Below are positions 22,964 to 34,257 of a stretch of DNA of 64,000 nucleotides, in pieces. The translations under genes and the position numbers were made by a program. Every line of letters starts with the position of its first letter. Position 1 is the first letter of the stretch. The notes under the pieces are model-generated. The model was not told the DNA's origin and made no database searches. It saw only the letters and a list, made by a program, of their open reading frames with translations. The stretch is from Tolypocladium sp. Sup5 PDA-1 (Eukaryota; Ascomycota; Sordariomycetes; Hypocreales; Ophiocordycipitaceae), in the NCBI GenBank assembly GCA_000750105.3, contig JPHH03000055.1, positions 145,995-209,994 on the forward strand. The letters are read 5' to 3'.

Positions 22964-23538
22964 CGTGGCAAGGTCGTCTATCACAAGACGGCCATGCGGA
23001 TGGATGTGCAATTCCTCGAGCCAGGTCGATCAAGGGCAGGTTGCGTCTCAATGGCGATGATCGAGACGAGTTCCAAGCGATCCCTGGGGAGTCCTGCGAG
23101 GGAGAGAAATGAAGTTGATCCAAGAGGAAAAGGACTGAATCGAAGGTAAGAGTAGCGACCGGCGTCCTGTGAGACGAAGAGGCGGGCGAGAAAGTTACGA
23201 ATCGAGGGACTCGGCGGCGTTCATAGGAGATGATACGAAGTACACATCTGACAGAACAGGGTCAACTGAGTTCTTCCAAGTACATCAGGAGAGCATGTTG
23301 ACGAGGGACACGGGAGGCGGGATGAGCACCTACAAGTTTCGATCCGGCTATAAGTGGAAGGAATGTTGACAGTCAAGCAAGCCCTCGCGACAAGCTGGTG
23401 TTTGGCCAAGGAGCAAGTCGAGAGCTTTGTGACCAGGCACAGGCGCCCTGCAGAGGCGGAAGAGGTGCGGACAGGCCTCGGGGGCCCGGGGGGGGGGGAC
23501 ATCAAGATGCTATATACCACTACTCGTACGGATACCGT

Positions 23539-23562
23539 CCACCACCACCACCACCACCACCA
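23539..23562. repeat. (CCA)8 microsatellite
   Basis: Eight uninterrupted CCA units between two GTAC-type motifs (ACTCGTACGG on the left, TACTACTCGTAC on the right). Confidence 0.85.
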
Positions 23563-24767
23563 TGCATGAGTAGTACTACTCGTACATGCAATCCACGGTT
23601 GGGATAATGTCAAAGCCGGCCACCGTCCGTCCGTCCCCCACGCACCTGAGCGAGCAAGGTGAGGTGAGAGGCAGGAGGGGAGGGGGGGAGTGCACGTTAG
23701 CTGCGTCGAGGCGTGTGGGCTGGACCAGGATTGCAAGACAGGGGCGTGCATCATCCACCATCACCAGACCGCAGCCCACACACCATGACACGCACGGCAT
23801 CTGGGATGATCAACGGCGGGAATCTACCTAAGCAGTACGAGTAGCGAGCATGGCCGCTGTGGGGATGTGCGGCGCGGTGTTTGGCCATGCATCGCAGGAC
23901 GAGGACGAAGTATGCCTTGGGCCATCGGTGCGAGCCACTGGCTCTCCTCGCCTCTCCGCAACGGCGGGCGTCGAGACGGCCCAGCACGGCAAGGTACCGT
24001 GGAGCAGGGCGGGTGGTTGGTCTATTGCGGCAGGACGCGAGCTTCTATTGTCCTTGCACCCATACGAGACGAGCAACACGATGCGGGTGTAAGTTGGCGG
24101 TGGTGAAGCAACACCACAGGTGGGTGGGTGGTGACGGCGGGGATCAGGCCCGCGAGCGGCCAAGGCTCGCGGAAACGTGGCGTGCCCTGCAGTTGCCAAG
24201 GAGCGGGCTTCTGTCATTAGGTACTCAGGGACGGACATTCCGGGGGCGCCTGGGCCCGACGATGTGTTGTCTGTCGCCCGAGGCGGCGCGGCTTACAGGC
24301 TTACAGCTAACAATGGGACTGACAATCAACCCATCTACGGGGCTAGATGAGTGTGCATTGCATCGCGACAGGCATTGCGAGCCTTGGAGGGCCAGAGCTT
24401 CTCGGAACAGCAGGCGAGTGTAAGAGAGATGCACCGTCGAGGCAGACGAGTGGCCATGCGGATGCCAGGTCACACACACACACATCCCAGCCCACCCACA
24501 CGTCCTCGCAAGACTTGCTCAGCGCTCGTTAAGAGCATGAGACGTACGGATTAGTCGCACGTTTTTTTAGCCGACGCCGCCAGGAACCAGGAACGAAACG
24601 GGCCAAGCCAAGACCACACAAGCGCGAGAAGCAGTGGCGGCGAGCGGGGACTGCCTGGTCTTCCAGCTGTTCCTCTGGCTCGCTGCTTCTGGTTATTCGT
24701 AGCCTTGCTTCTCCACGCCTGCTTCTCCACGGCATCTGCCCAAGCAATGAAGCATACATACTCGTAG

Positions 24768-24777
24768 TTCGTACGAA
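24768..24777. repeat. TTCGTACGAA palindrome followed by GTAC iterations
   Basis: A perfect 10-bp palindrome directly followed by GTACGTACT. It is one of the clearest members of the GTAC motif family. Confidence 0.7.
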
Positions 24778-26443
24778 GTACGTACTGAAGACTTGTGCGG
24801 AGTAAGATACCTATTCAGACGCCCCTCAGCTGCCATGGATTTGTTGTCTCGAGGCTATTCGAGAGAGTTGGCTGTCGAGGGTGCGCCCGTGTCAGGGTCC
24901 ATGGGCCAGGCGGAGTGACGTGCTTCCTACACCGCGTTACACACAGACACATCCACGACGAGTGTGGTGTGTTTGTTTGTACGGACTTGGCGGTGCTAGA
25001 ACACAAATGGCCGCATCCGTCTCCTCGCGGCTTCGGTCTCTGCTGGCCTTTGCGTTGTTGCTGGTGCGAATGTATGTATTCCATCACCGACTGGCCCTTT
25101 CGTCGGCCCCAGCATGCCCCCGCGTAGGAGCGCATGCATGCATCTGGTCTCCTGCCGCCATCAAAAGCAATAAACCCCTCCATCCGGCACTCGCCTTTGC
25201 TGCAAGAGAGCCGCAGCGGAAGAGAAGAAGAATTGCGTCCACCGGAGTGGGCGCGTCGAAGAAACAAAACAAAAAAAGGGTGGCGGCGGATTTGAGAGGT
25301 CTTAGACACGCAGCTCTGTTGGCCCTCCCATTCTGTCTGTGGTGAGCAGCCCGAAAGAAACAGGACATCGCAACAATGGAAGGATAGGGCATCGGAGACA
25401 AAGAAAGCAGGCCGTCGCCGTTTCCCGATTGAGATGGAGGAGGGGGACATTGGAGGCTGAATGGGGGAAAGGTGCGTCCTGCAAGGGGATCGGAGTCGCT
25501 GCTGAGTGGTTGCACGACAGAGACGCATCGAGGGCGGCTGAATAGCGTTGGTACTCCGTACGTAGTCCGTACTTCGAAGAGCAGTCGCAGCCAGAAAGAT
25601 AGCTCCAGTGCTCTATTGGCTTCTGCGAGGTCTGGGCTTCGTTCGATCAACGGCTGCGAGGGTCGCAGAGCGACCTGCTTGCTATCTTTACGCGGCCTTT
25701 CAGCTGCCAATCTCTCGACATCTCGAGGCCTGGAACGACCGTGGGCGCCCAGTCTCACAGTGCCGCTGCCTACCTCGACCGGCGTAGAGGGTTCGCCCGT
25801 CGGGCTCCGTACATACTGGCATCGAACAGGTGGCGTGTGCGTTTGCTGTCCCATCTGCGGCGTCATATTGTACGAGTACTCCGTGGTGTCGGAGCCAACG
25901 CTTCCTGTCGGGTAATTCGGGCGCAACCCTCCTCGACTGCAAGCACTATATTGGTCGCTTGCAACGGCGGCAAGGTGCGGGACCTGCGGCGCTGGCGTCC
26001 ATGTTCTGTCTCGAGCAGAGGGGTTGGTGAGGAGTGAGGAGAAGAGACAAGCCAGAGATGCACTGACATGACATGGAGGAGATCGGTGGAGTACAAGGTA
26101 CATCACTGTATGTATTCGTAGGCGCGTTCACAGGAGCAGTTCCGGTACGGGCTACTCCTGCCCCTGCCCCTGCCCCCCGTCACGCCGCCTCGCGCCTGCC
26201 TCCACTGTGAGTTTGACAGGTCCATCAGCGTTGTCTCTGTTCCTGATCGACCGTCTCAGAGGGACGAGCCCGTCACATTCCTCGTCTTTTCAAACAAGAT
26301 ACGAAGCAAGGTAACTTACGAAGCCGTATCAAACTCGGTCGAATCCAGGTGAGCGGTCAACGAATCGTTGAGAGACACTGTTCCTGTTCCTGGGTCTACG
26401 AGCGGCACGTCACCCACCACAATACAGTCACTCTGAGCTCACC

Positions 26444-26467
26444 ACCTCCTCACCTCCTCACCTCCTC
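26444..26467. repeat. Three tandem ACCTCCTC units
   Basis: Three exact 8-bp units in a row within the large gene desert. Confidence 0.85.
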
Positions 26468-27228
26468 ACTCGCCAAACGCACACCATCGTCGGCGATGGC
26501 GTCGCTACTGGCAGTGCTTGGCGCCTCTGTCCAGTCCTGTAGCTGCCCACCAGCCTTTCCCTTCAAGGGCCGGGTCTCCGCTGCGTGAGGGGGATCACCA
26601 CTGCACCGCACACCCCTGGACACCATCACCAGCCGCCAGCATCTTGCATCTTTGGGCTTGCAGCAATGCAGAGGGCGCAGCGCTGCCATGAGATGGATGG
26701 GATGGGCCCCAAGCCGTGCGCTGCAACCGCATGAGGCGCCGCCTGCGCTCGGACACGGTCGCCAGCCACCATCACCTTCTCACCGTTCCTTCATCTGGGC
26801 TGTTGCAGCGGATTCTGGCACTTCAACTGGACTTTTCGATGTCATGGAGGGCTCCCTCACGGGAAGAGGCTGCGCAAGGCCCTCGCTTCTTTCCTTTTGT
26901 CTCATCGACAGCCGCTCTTAGCCCATACGACGCCGTGGCCTGAGCTCATCAAAGATGCCCGTCCGAGAGTCGGCAGATGCTCCGATCTCCTTAACCGCCC
27001 GCTCTCATGGTGAACCAGCTTCGACTCTTCGAGTACATAGGTTTCTCCGTGTGGGACCTACGGACCGCGGCCAAGGAAACAAGCGACGACGGGTCAGGCC
27101 GTCGAGCTCCGCACGCTCCGTCGACCAGGGACCCCAGGGTGGACGACCGGCCCCCACAAGCTTGACACCATCGCCCGCAATCAAGACGCTGCCCTCATGA
27201 CCACATGGCCCAGCCTTTTGTGTGCCTG

Positions 27229-27283
27229 GTGCGGCGGTGCGGCGGTGGTGCGGTGGTGGTGATGGTGGCGGTGGTGGTGGTGC
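27229..27283. repeat. GGT/GCG-rich trinucleotide tract
   Basis: About 55 bp made of GGT, GCG and GAT triplets, strongly purine-G skewed on the plus strand. The opposite strand is CCA-rich. Confidence 0.7.
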
Positions 27284-28680
27284 GAAGAAACTGGGGCCTC
27301 TGCTGTCTTGTTTGCTTGTCTTCGTGCCCAAGATGGTGTGGAGAGCGACGAGCTCCAGACTGCAAGGTGTGCACAACGCCATTCGTGCGCACGTTTTCAC
27401 CGCCTTTCGCCTCCAGTTCACGATGGATGCTTGACATCGTGGAGTCTGTGGCGCCGGCCCATGCTACTGCAAGGAACCAGGAACAGGCCTTCTTGTCAAC
27501 GGGTGCGAGCGCGTTTGTGTCCTGATTCCCGCATCTCTTTGGCCTGATAACGGGGCTGCAGCGACAGAGCCTCATTTGATGCCATCCACGTCTCGTGCGA
27601 GTTTGGCTTGCTGGACCGCCGAGGCACATCAATTACGCACAACCGCAAAGGCCGTCGGTATTTGGCAACGCTAGAGATGTTCCCACCTACAACGATCCGA
27701 TTACACCCCTCGGCCAAACTCTGTGCCATTGACCAGTGGAATGAACTGGTGGCAGCCAATCACGTCCCCCATGATCCCCAGCACCATGAGCTGAATAGCT
27801 GGCGAGCTGCCTCAATGGTGCGCGAAAGCTTGGCACCATTGCCGTCTGCGACCACGTCTTGAAGCTCTTCTACATGCGGATAGCAGGAGTCCAGATACGA
27901 GCCCTCATCACTGTGAGAGCTCTGCGAGTGTCAATCTGGCTTCGCGAAGCCCATTCGGCCGTCTGGCATGCCCCGGTCGATGGCTTGCTCAGCCTTTCAT
28001 GTCCGTCCGTGGGCGATATGTATGTTGATTCGCGGCGATCGTCGGCGCTCCCCGCAAACTGCGATCGCAATTGCGACGCTACGTTGAGCAAGAGATCAGC
28101 TGGTCAGGCTCTTAACTTTGCCCTGGCGCTAATTACCACGAGTAGTTCGTCCTACCGACGACGACGGTGGTGAATCGGATAGCGGGGAAGTATGGGACGG
28201 GTTTAATTGCCCCCAGCTTCAGAAAAAGCATCTTGCAATCCGGACCCGAGATCTATCTTGATGTGGGCGTGCGTCTTGACCAGCTGAGACAAGACGAAGC
28301 TTCTCAAGGGCAGCGTGCGCCGTGGACGTGTGTTGCGAGCGGCCTCTTATCACAAACCTAAACATGCGCGGGGACTCCTGATTTAGTGATTCCAGGTGAC
28401 GATGTCTGACCTCTGAGACAGACACACCGCGTGGGAGCGACGGAGACAAGGCGGGAAACCGTGAGTGCCGGGCGTCGGGACTGGCGCGTGGACAAGACAT
28501 CCGTAACACGGACAAGGTCGGTGTGCCCGTCACCTTTTCGCTGTCTTGGACGAAACGACGACGACGACACGGCAAGCCTATGCCGCAGGCGGGAGAGTCA
28601 TCGTGAGGTACGTGACGCACACCTCGGACGCTTCGGTCGTCACCGCAGCGGGCCGCTGGAGGTCATCAGGCACAATCGAT

Positions 28681-28699
28681 AAAGCAAACCAGACCCATG
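28681..28699 (+). repeat. 19-bp direct repeat, copy 1
   Basis: AAAGCAAACCAGACCCATG is found here and identically at 53673-53691 (25 kb away). The sequence either side differs. Confidence 0.7.
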
Positions 28700-31600
28700 C
28701 TACCGCCGGCTATCGATTCTGGCTGCGGATTGGGCACGCCTGCGGGAGATGCGGCTCAGCCTGATTGACGAAACGTGATTGAGACGATGGCGGCATGGAA
28801 TATACCAAGGCTCCTTGGTACGGGGGATGCCGTGGGGTTGCAGACGGAGAGGAGCACTGCGACGAGATGGAATTGTAGCTCGACAATTACTGGGTGTTTG
28901 TTTGTCTTGGAGGCCGTTGACGACAGAGGAGAGCAGGTTTGGTGGAGCTCCCCTGCGTCCTCGACGACTCGCAGATCTCCCCCTCCCACTGAGGCACGGT
29001 TCTTTGGCGGCGCCGTCGATCCAGGGGTGGACGCGGGTAAGTGGCTGCGCTATGGCATGCAAGGCTATCCAGACCTGCCAACCAACTGCTAAAACGCTTT
29101 CCTTCTCGTGACCAGTCTGATTTACAATCACTTTACCGGCTCAAGCCGCTCGACGTTCCAAGACTTTCCGACCGAATCGCGCCGACGGGCCAACTCGGTC
29201 TTGCGCATGGACGGACAGTCAGGGACTGTTATCTGCTCTTCAGGTACGTGCAGTGAATGGCGAATGGCGAATGGCGAACGCGGCCACGGCGAGCGCTCAT
29301 CAAGATGGAGAACGCGACGAGAAAGGGTGGTCTGCCAAGCCTGCACGTTGGACATGGGTGCGCTCATCAGGCAGGGTTGTGAGAAGTGAGAAGCGACGAG
29401 AAGCCTTGTCCAGAAGCCCAGCAGACGAACGAGTGTTGCACGACCAATTGTCGGTCAAGGCATTCGTACTTTGTACGCTTCGTCGCCGTCACTGGGAGGC
29501 TGGTCTGTCCACTGGCCTCGCACCGCAGGCCGGCCATGTCGTCCAGTCCCTGCACGCCCGTTGGGCTGCAGCTGGTCCACGCCGACTTGCATACATGGCG
29601 GCGTAAGGGGGCCAGTCCACGGCCAGTGCGGGTAGAGGCCATCTACGGAGTGCATATTCGTACGAGTGCGGATACTTATTCGTACTTGGTGCTGGATGCG
29701 CAAATACTACTCGTACGCGACGGCTGCGGCGGCCGACAAAGCAAATAACTAGGCATCATCCCGACTTCCCGAGTGTTCCATGGGGCCACGATGCTAGATC
29801 ACGGGGCCGCCGCCGTCCAGAAGGCCACTTCAGATTGCTCCGCATGGGGGCTTTGAGCCCGCGTGGGCCGATGCCGACGTCGATGCAGCGAGGAGGGTCT
29901 GGTCTGAGCTTCCATGGCTCCACGAGCGAGTCCATCGTGAAAGTGGTTAGGACGAGGACCACGATTGCGTTGGCGGTTGTCCCTCACGATGCATCTAGGT
30001 CCTGTCTACCGTCTACGGATACGGAGTAACGTCCTAGTCTGTGAGATGACTCGGCTCGAGCAAAAGTGCAGCCCTATTGAGATGCTGCCCGGGAGGAAGA
30101 GCCGGCTGCATCGTCAAGTGCGAATTAGCAAAGTGCTGAAATCTGTTGCCATCGAATACCACACAGCACGTGGGCTATCATCTTGGCCTACTGCAAGTAA
30201 TATCCGGAGCGATTCCCACTCCAATACGACGCAACGCAACTCGCTCAGCTCCATGCCCAGTCGCGGCCTTTACGAGCATCTCCGTCTTCTCGGGTATGCT
30301 GCCGGCTCATGACGCACTCAAGGGATGGCATTCGAAATGCGCCGCGACGATTGCTTCAACATGACCACTCCCAAGGGTGGTTCACGTCATGGCAGCGAGG
30401 GGTCATGTCATGAGGCCCGGATGTTATATTAACATGTCCTTATATCTTGGCTCCTGGTTTTGTATCCCCGGGCATGGTCCGTACATGATCTTGGCCCCCT
30501 TGTCTGCTCTGCCCTAGGCGCAAGACGGTCATTCGGCCGACGACGTGGCAGCGTGTTTGGCGGTGTTCAATGTGCCGAAAGCCGGTTTTCTAAATGCCGT
30601 ACCAAGGTCGCACGTCCACGACATGACGGATCGCAATGGCATTGTTCCCAAGTTGCCAAGGTTGTAGTTCTCGGGGCAATACGCGTAACGAGCAATGCCC
30701 GCCGGTGTGGTCATGCAGTCTGCGCCAAGACAACTGACAACTTGCACTTTATCCAACGGTGCCGCATGTGCATGCCACGTCCATTTCACGAGGAAGCCTC
30801 GACCCTGACACTCGGTAAGTTAACCAGCACTCCCGGCGCACTGGTTGGACGAGCCGCAAAGTCGCCGGGCGAATAGAACATCGCAGACGACGTCAAGCGA
30901 TCTTACAGTACCTATGGGGGTAGTGCTTCGCCTAACCCGCCCCGGTGGTAAGTTACTCCTCGCGGCCCAACCACGAAAACCACAAAATCTCTAGGTGAGG
31001 CTGTAGCCAAGGTAAGGTAGGTCAGATCGCGCTGGCAGCGGGCGCAGAAGTGCGGCCGGTGAAGGGCTTGCAAGTAAGCGGATAAATACGTGGTGATGAC
31101 GGGGGCTGCGTGGTGGTGTGAGACCGAGGGCCGCGAGAGGCCGTGGAGGGCTCGGCGGTTTGCTGCTAGGCGGTGGTTGAGGATTGTCTCGGGGAGATGG
31201 AGGAGTGTTCATCTCATACGCGCCAGGTCGTTGATGGGAAGTACAGCAACGCCGTGGGCACTGCCGTCGCGCACCCAGAGGCTGACACTTGACCAGAACT
31301 GCTTCCCAACTCCAAGAGTAGATGCACAAATAGCCCCGGTATTCAAGCGGTAAGAAACCAGTCGTGCCCAAGAGCTGCATATCCGGGTTCCCCTGACTGC
31401 CGTCGGCCGCCTATGTCTCCTCAGCCCTCCGACCCGGTCCGCTTGTCCCGGCACACAACTCTGGGTCTCCGCCTGCACCACTCCCCGGGCCGAGGCATGA
31501 TGTAAACAAGACGTCACAATACTCCGCCTGCTGTGTTTCCTTGCACAAGTTTGTCGTCTCGCTTGTGATATCGGAGTTTTGCGAAAAATGCCCGGGGTGA

Positions 31601-33489
31601 GACCTGTCGTGGACCGACTGTGGAACGTGTTGTTGGACATGGCATGTCGCAACGTCAGTTCTCTCCTGTGGACCTCGACAACCCTTTCATCACTTCTCGG
31701 GTGGCCTTTGACGGGGGAAACGAGGGCGTGACGGTGCCGGCTTGGCGGGAGTGAGCTCCCGGCTAGGCGTTCGAGATTGGTGAAGCTGAAAGGGGACCTG
31801 GCACTGGGTGGGAAGCGGGCAAAGCATTTGCGATCCCGAGAGTCGGTTTGAATAACACTCCCTGGATATATCCAAAAGTTGATATTGCCCTGTCTCCATG
31901 GAAAGGCTTTGGCCTTTGTGTCCCACGAGGTCGAACAAGAAATCCCCATGAGTACTGGAATGCATGTGAAGACTGAGCCAGAAAGTCCAACTCCATGTCA
32001 CACCGAAACATCATGTTGAAGCTTAGGCCTGCGACGATCAAAGGTTTAGCTGCTGGACTAGTAGTATGTTCTATCAAGACTTCGCGGTCTTGCGGCAGAC
32101 ACTCCCTCTGACGGCGTGATTCAGGGGCACTGACCATACATGAGCCATGTTGGAAGCGGTCACGGAGCATGGCTACCTAGAACCAACCCGATATAATCCC
32201 TCACTAGCTTCAAGCTGTCGCTATCTCAGCTCTAGTTCCATCATGGTTCCATAAAGCTACCTAGGTCATCGCATGAGCCGTCTAGGTGGACTGAGTGCAC
32301 AGGGTTGCTCTTCAACGAACACTCTCCGTTAATTAGTATCTTTAATGGGCAATCATATGTGCCGGCGGTAGAAGCAAGTGAAATCCAGAGCTGTATCTTT
32401 ATCCGAGAAGTCTCCTGCGCTTACCTTTCGCTGCAGCCAATGTGTCTGGTAGACAGTTGTCACAGGACAGGGTAGATGGACCGCACTCCTTTTCAGCCCG
32501 AAGCCCCGAGCGAGTACTGCAATCATCTGCAGGTAGGTACTCAATCGAACCAGTCACCAGGAAATCTAGGACGTACATCTTCCATCTTCAAGTCATCCAT
32601 GGAGACAACCTCTGTTCCCTTGGCTAGCTCTGGCGTTGACTAACACAGTCGGTTTGTAGGAGACAAAGCAAAGGACAAGACCAACTAGCCCGAAAAGGTG
32701 ATCAAGTACATATAGCTTTTATCCTATCCAAATCTACCTTCTAGGCTCTGGGTCCAACCAATACTTCAACTCAGACATCTTCCCATCCGCGTCATCTTGA
32801 TACTCAGTCACCGTTCCCGTAGCCACACCTAGCCAACACCAGGTGTCCAGTTCGGCCTGGTTCACCAGATTATTCCCGAGTCGACATGGAAGCAGCTCCC
32901 CATCTCACAACTCTTCGCCCTACAGTAGAAACACATACCAGTTAGGGTGCCGAGGCACCGAACTTTGACTCCTTGGCTGGCCGGTTGGCATCAGCAAGGC
33001 GGACATCACAAAGACTCTCTGTCACACCATACAGTTGCAAGAGGGCCAACAGTCGACGACTACCAGTCGCTCTATTGTCTCAAAAAGTATCTTTTCCTAC
33101 TACTCCTTTCGCCTCTTGCTATGATGAAATGGGGAATTAACGCAGCATACCAACGTCCTCCGAGGAGGTCGATGCAGCCTCCACTGGCCCCTCTACCCTT
33201 CTCGCCATTAGCTGGGGCCGCGCAAACAATGCCAGAACTCTAGCACCGTACAGACAACGTCACTCGCTCTCACGACTCGTCAAACAAAATCTCATAAGCC
33301 CCTCGTCATTTCGTCGTCCTATTGCTCATCAAGTGGGGGTAACAGTCGTGTGAGGGAGTGTGAGAGAAAAAAAAGTGTACTGGTAACAAAGTGGGTACAG
33401 AGAAACGAAGACGAGGCCACCCGATTGCCGCGCCGACAGAGCTCGCGGCAGCGTGGGCTGCAGTTCGGATCGCGACGTGACGCGGTTCT

Positions 33490-34257
33490 CTAGAGAAGGT
33501 AGGCGACGAAACCAATGGCCGCGGCAGCAGCTGCGCCGTTGCCTCCTGGCACCATGGTAGGGGCAGCGAGGCCTTTAGAGCTGGTCGTGGTGACGGAGTG
33601 GTCGCTGCCGGTCTTGGAGGCGGTGGGCTTGGCGGTGCCGCTCGCGGAGCTCGAGCTGCCGCCATCGCCGCCGGCGCTGATCGGGGCCTTAGGCGGGTCG
33701 TTCTGGCCACAGAGCTTCTGGATGTTGTCGGTGCAAGCCTTCTGGCCGTCAGCGCTGCCGACCTGCTGGGTGTTGCACTGGCTGAAGAGGGTTTGGCAGA
33801 TGAAGGAGGGCATGGTCTGAGTGTAGAACTGCAGGCCCGGCATCGAGTTGTTGGAGGTGCAGGTGCATGCGAACGAGAGGTCCTCCTATCAGCGCAGAAG
33901 AAGAAGTGATCAGCACAAGCGCGACGATTGCGGCGTGGGGACTCATGGTGAAGCTTACCAGGGCGCAGCTGTTCTTGTTGGTGTTGCTGCCGCAAAGCAG
34001 ACCGCAAGTGTTGGTCTGCGCCTGGCACCAAGTGGCTGTAAATGACAGGCATTTGTTAGCAAACTGAACGCTGTCGGGCAGGTCGGGGCGACAAGGCAAA
34101 GGGAAAGCGTCGTCAACAACACCACGCGATGGTACGTACCTCGCGTCTGGACGGGCACCGAGTTGGGGTCAATCTTCATGTCCAGCTCGCTGGTGTAGTT
34201 CTGCTGGGCCGACACCGCAGCGGCGGCGAAGACGACGAGAGCGGCGGAAACGCGCAT
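33490..34257 (-). CDS. Secreted cysteine-rich protein with GPI-type C-terminus (DUF7707-like)
   Basis: Exons 34257-34140, 34035-33959 and 33885-33490 give 196 residues. A signal peptide (about 1-17, MRVSAALVVFAAAAVSA) precedes a compact domain (about 18-130) with ten cysteines at 43, 50, 54, 63, 72, 74, 95, 102, 116 and 124, an even number that suits five disulphides. A Ser/Thr/Gly-rich linker (about 135-175) is followed by a hydrophobic end (AAAAAAIGFVAYLL) preceded by small residues, as expected for GPI attachment to the plasma membrane or wall. The run from NYTSELDMKIDPNSVP to WCQAQTNTCGLLCG resembles the fungal family I know as DUF7707. The cysteine pattern is not CFEM. The function is unknown; a wall or surface role is inferred from the architecture. 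Both introns are 74-104 nt with GTACGT and GTAAGC donors, and removing them keeps frame. Confidence 0.87.

Larger units (their letters stand above)
22964..33489. other. Gene desert of about 10.5 kb
   Basis: No stretch here gives a recognisable domain or a believable exon chain on either strand. The longest open frame (minus, 25084-26106) looks like chance. The sequence is not strongly AT-rich, so there is no obvious sign of repeat-induced point mutation. It contains an 11-G run near 23488, a (CCA)n tract, an 8-bp triplication at 26444-26467, a GGT-rich tract near 27229-27283, one copy of a 19-bp sequence shared with the other desert (28681-28699), and clusters of GTAC-type palindromes near 23520-23585, 24760-24785, 25550-25570, 25868-25880 and 29655-29715. 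Confidence 0.65.

Noticed and set aside
22964..23011. 16-residue N-terminal extension of the membrane protein
   Set aside because: It would start at TTG, which is not a normal start codon for a fungal nuclear gene; the first ATG is at 22963.
25084..26106. 340-residue open frame on the minus strand in the large desert
   Set aside because: No domain, no conserved-looking motif, composition like translated GC-rich noncoding DNA, and it crosses GTAC-type repeat motifs. Kept as noncoding.
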